Source: Roseovarius gaetbuli (GTDB lineage: Bacteria > Pseudomonadota > Alphaproteobacteria > Rhodobacterales > Rhodobacteraceae). From it: a DNA stretch of 64,000 nt. The stretch is from NCBI RefSeq assembly GCF_900172365.1, contig NZ_FWFJ01000007.1:56339-120338 (forward strand), read 5' to 3'. This document shows, piece after piece, positions 26,121-34,712 of the stretch (position 1 is its first letter; each line of letters opens with the position of its first letter). Both the position numbers and the translations under genes were made by a program. A model generated the notes under the pieces. That model saw only the letters and a program-made list of their open reading frames with translations, was not told where the DNA came from and did no database searches.

Positions 26121-26567
26121 TCAGCTTCCGCCGGTATGGTCGCGCAATTCCTGCTGGCGCATCGGCAGTTTGTCGATGCTGCGGGTGATTTCACGCACCC
26201 GCCAGGGCGCCGGTTTGCGCAGGTATATGACCCCGTCCTTGCCCACCAGCACCAGAGAAAACCCGCGCGGGCGCAGCGCCTTGCGCAGCTCTGAGCGGGC
26301 CGCAGGATCGGTATCTGTCAAAACCACCACGTCGCGCTCGTCAAGAAAATCAAGCCGCTCGGTTATATATCCCATCTGCTCGACATATCGCGGATCTGCG
26401 GGCGTATCGGCGAAGACAATAAGCGGCCTTTTAATCCATAGAAATTCATTCAAATTTGTCGCGGTTCCATCAAGGATGAGGCTATCCACAGGATCTTGGA
26501 TCGCGTCTTGCGCGATGGCGGACATGGCAGTAAATGCTATAAAAACAAGGGGCAATAAGGGTTTCAT
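26121..26567 (-). CDS. DUF4174 exported protein
   Basis: 148 residues with a signal peptide (1-19, ending SAIAQ). The mature part, LNEFLWIKRPLIVFADTPADPRYVEQM...VVVLTDTDPA...GFSLVLVGKDGVIYLRKP, matches the thioredoxin-like DUF4174 family as I recall it, but has no redox CxxC. ATG 26567 follows TAGGAGAG. It faces the preceding lipoprotein gene tail to tail with a 14-nt gap. Confidence 0.8.
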   Translation of the reverse strand: MKPLLPLVFIAFTAMSAIAQDAIQDPVDSLILDGTATNLNEFLWIKRPLIVFADTPADPRYVEQMGYITERLDFLDERDVVVLTDTDPAARSELRKALRPRGFSLVLVGKDGVIYLRKPAPWRVREITRSIDKLPMRQQELRDHTGGS

Positions 26568-26742
26568 CGGCTCTCCTACAAAACAAGATATAGGGGGGAT
26601 GAGTGCAATTGCGAAGGGGCAATCGCGGCGGGTCCGAAAAATTTTACGATTAATGCCATGGTCAGAATTTCGCGAGCAGAGTGACGGGGTTGAAACAAAT
26701 CTCCCGCAAGACGCGGCGATCGGGCGAAAGGCACGTATTGAT

Positions 26743-27678
26743 ATGGAAATCATCCTGCATCTGGGGGCGCATAGAACCGCCTCGACCAGCTTCCAGCATT
26801 ATATGAACGCCAATCGCAAGGTGCTTGAGGCGCAGGGAATTGGATATTGGGGCCCGGATGTCACGCGCGACGGGGTGTTGACCGGGGTTATTCCCGTGGC
26901 GGGGCGCCGTACGGCGACGGAGCAACTTGACCGTGCCCGCGGTCGCATCGCGCTCCGCCTGCATCGCGCCGAGGCGGCAGGGCTTCGCCAGCTTGTTGTC
27001 AGTGACGAGAACATGATCGGCACGCCGCGCCGCAATTTGCGTGACAACCGGCTTTATGGCGGCATCGGGGATCGCATGGCGCGCTTTGCCAATGCATTTG
27101 ACGGGCGCATCACCCGGGTTGCCGTTTCGGTGCGCGGGCAGGATGCCTGGTGGTCGTCGGCGATGGCCTTTGCGGTGGGACGGGGGCACCGGGTGCCTGG
27201 CCCGGACGATCTTGATCGGCTGGTGACAGTGAACCGCCACTGGCGCGATGTGATCACTGATTTGGCCTGTGCCGTTCCCGGCGCGGAAACTCTGGTGCTG
27301 CCGCATGAGGTTTATGCCGACCTGCCGGAAGAAAAGCTGCGCCAGATGACCGGCATCGACAGCCTGCCGCGCAAAGCGGCACGCGAATGGCTGAACCGCG
27401 CGCCCGATCTGGAGGAGTTGCGTAAACTTGTGACGGCGCGGGGTGGCGATTGCGCGCGTCTTGGCGAAGGCACAGGCCGTTGGCGCCCGTTTGACCGATA
27501 TCAGACATTGGCCCTGCAAGAGGCTTATTCCGACGATCTGTTCTGGCTGAGCGCCGGGGCCGGTCGTCTGGCACGATTGACAGAGGAAACCGGACCGGTG
27601 AAGGCGGGACAAAACCCGCCCATCGGCCAGACGACAAGAGGACACCCCAATGACGAAGAAGAAAGACGACTGGCGTAA
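26743..27678 (+). CDS. Sulfotransferase-like P-loop protein
   Basis: A 311-residue protein opening with [16 protein letters not shown], a P-loop/PAPS 5'-phosphate-binding-like motif near residue 6, and a mid-protein region ([19 protein letters not shown]) reminiscent of the 3'-phosphate site. This places it near the sulfotransferase superfamily; the donor and acceptor are not known. The C-terminus overlaps the mutase start by 29 nt. No strong ribosome site is seen before ATG 26743. Confidence 0.65.
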   Translation: MEIILHLGAHRTASTSFQHYMNANRKVLEAQGIGYWGPDVTRDGVLTGVIPVAGRRTATEQLDRARGRIALRLHRAEAAGLRQLVVSDENMIGTPRRNLRDNRLYGGIGDRMARFANAFDGRITRVAVSVRGQDAWWSSAMAFAVGRGHRVPGPDDLDRLVTVNRHWRDVITDLACAVPGAETLVLPHEVYADLPEEKLRQMTGIDSLPRKAAREWLNRAPDLEELRKLVTARGGDCARLGEGTGRWRPFDRYQTLALQEAYSDDLFWLSAGAGRLARLTEETGPVKAGQNPPIGQTTRGHPNDEEERRLA

Positions 27679-29779
27679 ACTGGCCGAAGCAGAGCTGCGG
27701 GGTCGCCCGCTGGACGATTTGACCTGGAACACCCTTGAGGGCATCCCGGTAAAGCCGCTTTATACCGAAGAAGATGTCGCGGACCTGCCTCATATGGGCA
27801 CGATCCCCGGACAGGCGCCCTTTACGCGCGGCGTCAAGGCAACGATGTATGCCGGACGCCCCTGGACGATCCGGCAATATGCGGGCTTTTCCACCGCCGA
27901 AGAATCCAACGCCTTTTACCGCCGCAACCTGGCAGCGGGCCAACAGGGCGTTTCGGTGGCCTTCGATCTTGCCACCCACCGCGGTTACGATAGCGACCAC
28001 CCCCGCGTTGAAGGCGATGTCGGCAAGGCCGGCGTGGCCATCGACAGTGTCGAGGATATGAAAATCCTGTTCGACGGCATACCGCTTGACAAGGTCAGCG
28101 TGTCGATGACGATGAACGGCGCCGTGATCCCGGTTCTGGCCAGCTTTATCGTCGCCGGCGAAGAGCAGGGACATGACAAGAGCGTGCTATCGGGCACCAT
28201 TCAGAACGACATTCTGAAAGAGTTCATGGTGCGCAACACCTATATCTATCCGCCCAAGCCCAGCATGCGGATCATCAGCGATATCATCGAATATACCAGC
28301 AACGAGATGCCGAAGTTCAACTCGATCAGCATCTCGGGCTATCACATGCAAGAGGCCGGCGCGAACCTTGTTCAGGAGCTGGCCTATACGCTGGCGGATG
28401 GTCGCGAATATGTGCGCGCGGCGATCGAGGCGGGCATGGATGTGGACAAGTTCGCCGGGCGGCTGAGCTTTTTCTTTGCCATCGGCATGAACTTTTTCAT
28501 GGAAGCGGCCAAGCTGCGCGCCGCGCGTCTGTTGTGGCACCGCATCATGACCGAGTTTGGCGCCAAGAACGAACGCTCGAAAATGCTTCGGACCCATTGC
28601 CAGACCAGCGGCGTGAGTTTGCAGGAGCAAGACCCCTATAACAACGTGATCCGCACCGCCTATGAGGCGATGAGCGCGGTGTTGGGCGGCACGCAGAGCC
28701 TTCATACCAACGCGCTTGACGAGGCGATTGCCCTTCCGACCGAATTCAGCGCCCGGATTGCACGCAATACCCAGCTGATTTTGCAGGAAGAAACCGGCGT
28801 GACCAATGTGGTCGATCCGCTGGCCGGGTCGTATTACGTTGAAAAGCTGACCGCTGATCTGGCCGACAAGGCCTGGGAGTTGATCGAAGAGGTCGAGGCC
28901 ATGGGCGGCATGACCAAGGCGGTTGAATCCGGCATGCCCAAGCTGCGCATCGAGGAAACCGCCGCCACGCGGCAGGCGATGATCGACCGTGGCACCGAGG
29001 TGATCGTCGGCGTCAACAAGTACCGCAAGGACAAGGAAGACCCGATCGACATTCTGGATGTGGACAACGTTGCCGTGCGCGAGAGCCAGATCGTGCGCCT
29101 GAAAACCATTCGCGACAGCCGTGATGAGGCCGCCTGTCAGGCCGCGCTTGACGAGTTGACGCGCCGTGCCAAAGAGGGTGGCAACCTTCTTGAAGGGGCC
29201 GTCGAGGCCGCGCGAGCCCGCGCCACCGTAGGAGAGATCAGCATGAGCCTTGAAAAGGAATTCGGCCGTCATCGCGCTGAGGTGAAAACCCTGGCAGGCG
29301 TTTATGGCGCGGCCTATGCAGGCGACGAAGGCTTTGCCGCGATCCAGAAATCGGTCGAGGACTTTGCCGAGGAAGAGGGGCGCCGCCCCCGGATGCTTGT
29401 GGTCAAGATGGGCCAGGATGGCCATGATCGCGGCGCCAAGGTAATCGCGACGGCCTTTGCCGATATCGGCTTTGACGTCGATGTTGGCCCGCTGTTCCAG
29501 ACCCCCGATGAGGCCGCGCAGGATGCAGTCGACAACGACGTGCATGTGGTTGGGATCAGCTCTCAGGCGGCGGGGCACAAGACCTTGGCGCCGAAATTGA
29601 TTGCAGCGCTGCGTGAAAAGGATGCCGGTGAAATCATCGTGATCTGTGGCGGCGTCATTCCGCAGCAGGATTACGAGTTCTTGCAAAAGGCTGGTGTGAA
29701 GGCGATCTTCGGCCCCGGCACCAATATCCCGGAGGCCGCGAAGGATATTCTGCGCCTGATCCGCGAAGCGCGCGCCTGA
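27650..29779 (+). CDS. scpA: Methylmalonyl-CoA mutase
   Basis: Adenosylcobalamin enzyme that converts (R)-methylmalonyl-CoA to succinyl-CoA. The 709-residue single chain has an N-terminal TIM barrel ([40 protein letters not shown]) and a C-terminal B12 domain with DGHDRG, where H592 is the cobalt ligand, and later [14 protein letters not shown] precedes the ATG. With pccAB this completes most of the methylmalonyl pathway; the epimerase was not found here. Confidence 0.97.
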   Translation: MTKKKDDWRKLAEAELRGRPLDDLTWNTLEGIPVKPLYTEEDVADLPHMGTIPGQAPFTRGVKATMYAGRPWTIRQYAGFSTAEESNAFYRRNLAAGQQGVSVAFDLATHRGYDSDHPRVEGDVGKAGVAIDSVEDMKILFDGIPLDKVSVSMTMNGAVIPVLASFIVAGEEQGHDKSVLSGTIQNDILKEFMVRNTYIYPPKPSMRIISDIIEYTSNEMPKFNSISISGYHMQEAGANLVQELAYTLADGREYVRAAIEAGMDVDKFAGRLSFFFAIGMNFFMEAAKLRAARLLWHRIMTEFGAKNERSKMLRTHCQTSGVSLQEQDPYNNVIRTAYEAMSAVLGGTQSLHTNALDEAIALPTEFSARIARNTQLILQEETGVTNVVDPLAGSYYVEKLTADLADKAWELIEEVEAMGGMTKAVESGMPKLRIEETAATRQAMIDRGTEVIVGVNKYRKDKEDPIDILDVDNVAVRESQIVRLKTIRDSRDEAACQAALDELTRRAKEGGNLLEGAVEAARARATVGEISMSLEKEFGRHRAEVKTLAGVYGAAYAGDEGFAAIQKSVEDFAEEEGRRPRMLVVKMGQDGHDRGAKVIATAFADIGFDVDVGPLFQTPDEAAQDAVDNDVHVVGISSQAAGHKTLAPKLIAALREKDAGEIIVICGGVIPQQDYEFLQKAGVKAIFGPGTNIPEAAKDILRLIREARA

Positions 29780-29789
29780 GGTGCCAGCG

Positions 29790-29843
29790 GCGGGGGGGGC
29801 AGCCCCCCGCACCCCCCGGGATATTTGGGGCCAGAAGAAAAGG
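29790..29843 (+). repeat. Rhodobacterales-type intergenic element, copy 3
   Basis: Hairpin GCGGGGGG...CCCCCCGC (29790-29810) followed by ACCCCCCGGGATATTTGG and GGCCAGAAGAAAAGG. The AAGGGG at its end also serves as ribosome site of the next gene. Confidence 0.78.
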
Positions 29844-29851
29844 GGTGAGGC

Positions 29852-30460
29852 ATGAAGCTTGATCATCTGGCAGTGGCCGCAGAAAGCCTTGAGGCCGGGC
29901 GGGTTTGGGTTGAGGACAGTCTTGGACTGCGCTTGCAGGCGGGAGGGCAGCATGCGCATTTCGGCACTCATAACCTTTTGCTTGGGCTTGAGGATGGAAT
30001 TTATCTTGAGGTGATCGCGATTGATCCGGGCGCCGAGGCGCCGGTTTGTCCGCGCTGGTTTGATCTTGATCGCTTCAGTGGCGCGCCGAGATTGAACACC
30101 TGGATCTGTCAGGTCGATGATCTGGCAGGGCTGGTGGCGCGTTACCCCGAGGCGGGGCGCCCCGTGGCGCTGAGCCGGGGAGATTTGCATTGGCAGATGG
30201 CGGTGCCCGAGGATGGGATATTGCCCTACGACACTCTTTTTCCGGCCTTGATGGAATGGGGCCGGGGCGGGCATCCAAGTGCGCGGCTCACCCCGTCGGG
30301 GGGCAGGTTGGAGCGTTTGGTTGTCAGCCACCCGCAGGCTGCGGCGCTTGCGGGCGCGCTTGGCCCCGTGCTCGACGATAGGCGGGTTGTGTTTGAAACC
30401 GGCGCGGCGGGATTGCGCGCCGAGATTGCAACGCCCTCAGGGATCAGGGTCTTGGGATGA
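29852..30460 (+). CDS. VOC-superfamily (glyoxalase-like) protein
   Basis: A 202-residue protein beginning KLDHLAVAAESLEAG, the first beta-alpha-beta unit of VOC metalloproteins, with GTHNLLLGLEDGIYLEVIAID as its partner strand region. It fits the single-chain glyoxalase-like domain group rather than classic lactoylglutathione lyase. It overlaps the next gene by 4 nt. It lies next to the methylmalonyl-CoA mutase but is longer than methylmalonyl-CoA epimerase. Reaction unknown. Confidence 0.78.
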   Translation: MKLDHLAVAAESLEAGRVWVEDSLGLRLQAGGQHAHFGTHNLLLGLEDGIYLEVIAIDPGAEAPVCPRWFDLDRFSGAPRLNTWICQVDDLAGLVARYPEAGRPVALSRGDLHWQMAVPEDGILPYDTLFPALMEWGRGGHPSARLTPSGGRLERLVVSHPQAAALAGALGPVLDDRRVVFETGAAGLRAEIATPSGIRVLG

Positions 30461-30936
30461 TTGTCCGTCAGGCCCGGCCCGGCGATATCGAGGCGATCCT
30501 TGCAATCTGGAACCCACTCATTCGCGAAACATCGGTTACCTTCACCACCGAGGAGAAGACGCCAGAGGGTTTGGGGCAGGACATCGCGGGTCGTGGCGAG
30601 GCGTTTCTTGTGGCTGAGCGGGGCGGCGTGATCCTGGGCTTTGCCAGTTTCGGCGCATTCCGGTCCGGGCCGGGCTATGCGCATACCGGCGAGCATACCA
30701 TCATCCTTGACGCGGCGTCGCGTGGGCGTGGCGTTGGCCGAGCCCTGATGACGCGGCTGGAAGAGGTGGCGCGGAGCCAGAGGTTTCATGCCTTGGTGGC
30801 CGGGGTCAGCGGCGAAAATGTCGGGGCGATTGCATTTCACCGCGCAATCGGCTTTTCAGAGGTCGCGCGCATGCCCGAGGTGGGGCGCAAATTCGGGCGC
30901 TGGATGGACCTTGTATTTTTGCAGAAACTTCTGTGA
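30457..30936 (+). CDS. GNAT N-acetyltransferase (phosphinothricin acetyltransferase-like)
   Basis: 159 residues. VRQARPGDIEAILAIWN starts the fold and SRGRGVGRALM is the acetyl-CoA pyrophosphate loop (motif A); VSGENVGAIAFHRAIGF is motif B. The overall pattern matches the Pat/Bar/MddA subgroup that acetylates amino-acid analogues or methionine sulfone/sulfoximine. ATGA overlap with the VOC gene suggests co-translation. Confidence 0.88.
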   Translation: MIVRQARPGDIEAILAIWNPLIRETSVTFTTEEKTPEGLGQDIAGRGEAFLVAERGGVILGFASFGAFRSGPGYAHTGEHTIILDAASRGRGVGRALMTRLEEVARSQRFHALVAGVSGENVGAIAFHRAIGFSEVARMPEVGRKFGRWMDLVFLQKLL

Positions 30937-30979
30937 GTGTGGCGCTGACAAGCCCTTGGAAAGCCGATAGTCTATTGCC

Positions 30980-31690
30980 ATGTCGATCTGGACCCGCATC
31001 ACCGAGGCCTTGGCGGCCCTAGCCAGCGGCGAGGGTCTTGGCGCGGTTTTTGACCGTCTGCGCACCGCGCCGGAACGTAGTGTCGGCTTTACGATTGCGG
31101 TGATTGCCCTCTCGGCGAAGATGGCCAAGGCCGATGGTCTTGTGACCCGCGATGAGGTGACGGCGTTTCGCGAGGTGTTTCAGATCGCCGCCGAGGATGA
31201 GGCCGGGGCGGCGCGTGTGTTCAACCTCGCGCGTCAGGATGTGGCGGGGTTCGAGGATTATGCCGCTCGTATCCAGCGGATGTTTCAGGCTGAGCCGGGC
31301 ACGCTTTGCGTCTTGCTTGAGGGCTTGTTTCACATTGCCATGGCCGATGGGATCTATCACCCCAAGGAAGATGCGTTCCTGGCGCAGGTGGCGGGCATTT
31401 TCGGCGTGAAAGACAACGACTTTCGCGCGCTTCGGGCGCGATTTGTGCCCGAGGCACGCCCTGATCCCTATTCGGTTCTGGGGGTCGACGAGAGTATGAC
31501 GCTTGAACAGGTCCGCAAGGCCTGGCGTCAAATGGTGCGCGACAGCCACCCCGACAAGATGATGGCGCGCGGCTTGCCGCAGGAGGCGATCAAGCTGGCG
31601 GAAAAGCGGCTTGTCGATATCAATCACGCCTGGGAGGAAATCCAGGATGAGATCGGCAAAGGGGGCGCAGATGCGGATCGCCACCTATAA
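30980..31690 (+). CDS. TerB/DnaJ-domain protein (DjlA-like)
   Basis: 236 residues. The first two thirds form an all-helical TerB-like domain (FTIAVIALSAKMAKADGLVTRDEV and a second copy-like region HIAMADGIYHPKEDAFLAQ). The last 75 residues are a J-domain (DPYSVLGVDESMTLEQVRKAWR) with the HPD triad in DSHPDKM. J-domains stimulate DnaK ATPase. It lacks the N-terminal membrane helix of E. coli DjlA, so it is a cytoplasmic variant. Confidence 0.88.
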   Translation: MSIWTRITEALAALASGEGLGAVFDRLRTAPERSVGFTIAVIALSAKMAKADGLVTRDEVTAFREVFQIAAEDEAGAARVFNLARQDVAGFEDYAARIQRMFQAEPGTLCVLLEGLFHIAMADGIYHPKEDAFLAQVAGIFGVKDNDFRALRARFVPEARPDPYSVLGVDESMTLEQVRKAWRQMVRDSHPDKMMARGLPQEAIKLAEKRLVDINHAWEEIQDEIGKGGADADRHL

Positions 31691-32702
31691 CGTGGAATGG
31701 TTCAACGCGCTTTTCGACGATGCGGGCAATCTGCTGGATGATGACCAATGGTCGGCCCGTTATAATGTGACGCGCGCCGATCAACTGGCGGCGATTGGCA
31801 TGGTTTTCACCGCGATGAATGCCGATGCGGTGATGGTGATCGAGGCGCCGGATCACAACGGGCGGCGCACCACCGTGACCGCGCTTGAGAACTTTGCGAG
31901 CGTGATGAAGCTGCGGGCGCGCAAGGCGCTGGTTGGCTTTGGCAATGACACCCAGCAGGAAATCGCACTTTTGTATGACCCGGATGTCCTGACGGCAGAG
32001 CATGACCCGAAAGGCGAGATCATCCCCCAGAAGGGCAGCGACGCGGCGCCGCGCTTTGACAGCGTGTTTCGGATCGACCTTGATATCGACGACACCGCCG
32101 ATCAGGTACGGTTTTCCAAGCCGCCGCTTGAGGTGGCGGTCACGACGGCGGGCGGGCGCAGGTTGCGCATGATCGGCGCGCATCTGAAATCCAAGGCGCC
32201 GCATGGCGCGCAGGGCCGTGACGAGGCGATGCGAATGTCGATTGCCAATCGTCGCAAGCAATTGGCGCAAGCGGTCTGGTTGCGCCAGCGGATCGAGGTG
32301 CACCTTAGCAAGGCCGAGCCGCTTATCGTGCTGGGCGATCTCAACGATGGTCCGGGGCTTGACGAATACGAGCATCTGTTCGGGCGCTCGTCGGTTGAAA
32401 TCATCATGGGTGAGGGCGCTGAGACCAGGTTGATGCTCTATGATCCGCATGCCCGCAACGCCCTGACGCGGCGGGTCGGCGAGGTGCACAGCACGTCGCG
32501 GTTTTACCTGACCGCCGAGAAACGGTATTTGCAGGCGCTGCTGGATTACATCCTGATTTCGCCTGATCTTATGGCGCAGGGGCCGGTCTGGCGGATATGG
32601 CATCCGTTTGACGATCCTGAATGCTGGAACATGCCGGAGCTGTGCAATGCGCTTTTGACGGCGTCGGATCATTTTCCGGTGACGCTGGATATTGATCTGT
32701 GA
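31671..32702 (+). CDS. Endonuclease/exonuclease/phosphatase-family hydrolase
   Basis: A 343-residue metal-dependent phosphodiesterase of the EEP fold. MRIATYNVEWFN (N7), VIEAPDH with the catalytic acid position, GAHLKSK, LGDLNDGPG and the terminal SDHFPVTL (D-H pair) are the family motifs in order. No signal peptide is seen. It overlaps the DnaJ-domain gene by 20 nt; AAAGGGGG precedes ATG 31671. Substrate (nucleic acid, phospholipid or other) unknown. Confidence 0.88.
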   Translation: MRIATYNVEWFNALFDDAGNLLDDDQWSARYNVTRADQLAAIGMVFTAMNADAVMVIEAPDHNGRRTTVTALENFASVMKLRARKALVGFGNDTQQEIALLYDPDVLTAEHDPKGEIIPQKGSDAAPRFDSVFRIDLDIDDTADQVRFSKPPLEVAVTTAGGRRLRMIGAHLKSKAPHGAQGRDEAMRMSIANRRKQLAQAVWLRQRIEVHLSKAEPLIVLGDLNDGPGLDEYEHLFGRSSVEIIMGEGAETRLMLYDPHARNALTRRVGEVHSTSRFYLTAEKRYLQALLDYILISPDLMAQGPVWRIWHPFDDPECWNMPELCNALLTASDHFPVTLDIDL

Positions 32703-32730
32703 TCTTAAAATCCGCGAATTGAGTGCTTAT

Positions 32731-33114
32731 ATGACGGTTATGAAACACATACGCCCGCTCATCACCGCCCTGTTCATTGCCTCACTTGGCGCACTGCCGC
32801 TCTCTGCGCAGGACGCTGAGCAAGAGGAGCAGGGCAGATCGCTCATGGAAGAGGGCGCGCGTTTGTTCCTTGAGGGGATTAGGCGCGAAATGGGCCCGGC
32901 GCTTGAGGATCTGCGCGGCATGACCGAGGATATGGAACCGGCCCTGCGCCAGTTTGTCGAGGAAATGGGCCCGGCGCTGAGCGATCTGATGGCCAAGGTC
33001 GGCGATCTGAGCGCCTATCACGCGCCAGAGGTTCTGCCCAATGGCGATATCATCATTCGCCGCAAAACCCCGCAAGAGATCGGGCCGTTGCCCGAGGGCG
33101 AAATAGAGCTTTAA
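32731..33114 (+). CDS. Exported protein with amphipathic repeats
   Basis: 127 residues with a signal peptide (about 1-24, PLSAQDAE). The mature part is acidic and strongly helical, with a twice-repeated MGPALEDLRGM / MGPALSDLMAK pattern, so probably a coiled or amphipathic helix in the periplasm. The end is convergent with ppx, overlapping by 4 nt. No known domain recognised. Confidence 0.7.
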   Translation: MTVMKHIRPLITALFIASLGALPLSAQDAEQEEQGRSLMEEGARLFLEGIRREMGPALEDLRGMTEDMEPALRQFVEEMGPALSDLMAKVGDLSAYHAPEVLPNGDIIIRRKTPQEIGPLPEGEIEL

Positions 33115-34712
33115 CGCGGGTTCTTGACCACGGCGGTCGCCGAAAGCGATGCCGCCAGCGAGTCAAACCGCGCGCGCGCTACTTCGCCAAACAGCGGGGC
33201 CGCTTCGGGTGAGAGGCGCAATTCCAGAATTTTCTTCTTCGGGAACCATCGCATTTCGCCGAGTTTGGCGTTTTTTGTCAGCCAGAGCATCGCGGCAAAG
33301 CGCATCGCCTTGCCAAGCACTTCGGCCTCTTGGCGGTCGCGCTCGGATAAAAGCGGATCGAGATCGGCAAAGCGGCTTCCGTCGCGCTTGTTGGAATAGC
33401 GATGCAAAAGCGCCAGCCCCAGATAGACCCGTTCGGAATGCTTGAGGCCGCCAAGGTTGGCGCGGGTGGCGTTGTCAAAGCAAAGCTCGGCGCGGTAATC
33501 GGGATGCGCGCGCCAGCTTACGTCATGCAGCAGACAGGCGGCGCGAACAAGGCGGCGCCGCTCGGCCGGGGAGGATTTGAACAGCGGCTGGATGAAATGA
33601 TAGATCACCTTGCCAAACCCGGGAAGGCGCGCGTCCTTGTGCTCGGCAAAGCGGCAGGCCTCGATCAGAGGATCGCGGTCGCGCAATTGCTGGGGCATCT
33701 GTTCGTAGAGCATGCCTTCGCGGATGCCATAGCTTGACACCGCAATGTCACGCGGGCGGAAGGTCTTGAGGATTTCGTGCAGCACCTCGGCGGCATGCGG
33801 CACAAGCGCGATCCGCGCCGAGGATACCCCCGATTGCGCGCGCAGCGCGTCTAGATCGTGATCGGCGATGTATTTGATGGTCTCGCGCACGGCGGCGGGT
33901 GTCATGCGGTATTCATGCAGCACATGCAGCGGATAATTGCGCCGCGCCATGTCGATCTTAGCAATCGCCCGCCACGATCCGCCGACAAGGAAAAGCCGGT
34001 TGCGTTGCTCGCCAAGCTCGGCCTGCATCGCGGTGAGGGTTTCCTTGATATGCGCCTTGCGGGCCTTCTTGCCGCCCTTGATATCGCGCAGCTTGAGCGG
34101 CCCGAGCGGCGATGAGACCCGCGCGCCCACGGTGCCGGCGTCAATCTCGGCCAGCTCCATCGACGAGCCGCCGATGTCGCAGATAAGCCCGTAAGCCCCG
34201 GGCCAGCCCAAGAGCACACCCTGCGCCGAAAGCCGCGCCTCTTCGCGCCCGTCAATCACCCAGAGTTTGAGGCCGGTCGCGGCCAGAACATCAGCGCAGA
34301 ACTCGGGGCCATCCTCGGCATCGCGCACTGCGGCGGTGGCGACGGTGACAAGCGGGCCGGTTCCCATGCCCTCGGACAAAAGCTGAAACCGTTTGAGCGC
34401 CTCAAGGGCGCGCACGCGCCCCTCTGGGTTAAGGCGCCCGGTATCGGCCATGCCTGCCCCAAGGGCGCACATGATTTTCTCGTTGTAGAAATAGGCCGGG
34501 CTGCGCGCCGCGCCGTCAAACACCACAAGGCGAACCGAGTTCGAGCCGACATCGACCACGCCAACACGCGCCAGAGCGCGCGCAGAGGGTTTGTTGAAAA
34601 GGGGTCGGCCAAACGGGCCGCCGTCAAGTTCCATCGGATCGTTATGACCGTCCATGTTCACCCCAGTGTGGTGTTCCTCTCTATGCGACAGGGAGGGCTC
34701 TTGGTCAATCAT
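33111..34712 (-). CDS. ppx: Ppx/GppA exopolyphosphatase
   Basis: Exopolyphosphatase or pppGpp phosphatase, 533 residues of the actin/HSP70-like ATPase fold. Motifs: VGVVDVGSNSVRLVVFD (phosphate 1), ICDIGGSSMEL (phosphate 2), plus a C-terminal helical HD-like region (HDVSWRAHPDYR). ATG 34712 overlaps the ppk stop (ATGATTGA), but ATG 34655 has GGGGTGAAC upstream and may be the true start. Paired with ppk it balances polyphosphate. Confidence 0.93.
   Translation of the reverse strand: MIDQEPSLSHREEHHTGVNMDGHNDPMELDGGPFGRPLFNKPSARALARVGVVDVGSNSVRLVVFDGAARSPAYFYNEKIMCALGAGMADTGRLNPEGRVRALEALKRFQLLSEGMGTGPLVTVATAAVRDAEDGPEFCADVLAATGLKLWVIDGREEARLSAQGVLLGWPGAYGLICDIGGSSMELAEIDAGTVGARVSSPLGPLKLRDIKGGKKARKAHIKETLTAMQAELGEQRNRLFLVGGSWRAIAKIDMARRNYPLHVLHEYRMTPAAVRETIKYIADHDLDALRAQSGVSSARIALVPHAAEVLHEILKTFRPRDIAVSSYGIREGMLYEQMPQQLRDRDPLIEACRFAEHKDARLPGFGKVIYHFIQPLFKSSPAERRRLVRAACLLHDVSWRAHPDYRAELCFDNATRANLGGLKHSERVYLGLALLHRYSNKRDGSRFADLDPLLSERDRQEAEVLGKAMRFAAMLWLTKNAKLGEMRWFPKKKILELRLSPEAAPLFGEVARARFDSLAASLSATAVVKNPR

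Noticed and set aside
28187..30331. 714-codon reading frame on the minus strand
   Set aside because: Lies opposite methylmalonyl-CoA mutase and the VOC gene, both with clear family motifs. High-GC genes create long antisense frames; the product is His/Arg/Gly-rich and shows no domain.
29852..30460. VOC protein as the missing methylmalonyl-CoA epimerase
   Set aside because: It is next to the mutase and in the right superfamily, but at 202 residues it is longer than epimerases (about 130-150) and resembles the broader glyoxalase-like domain. An epimerase gene elsewhere is more likely.
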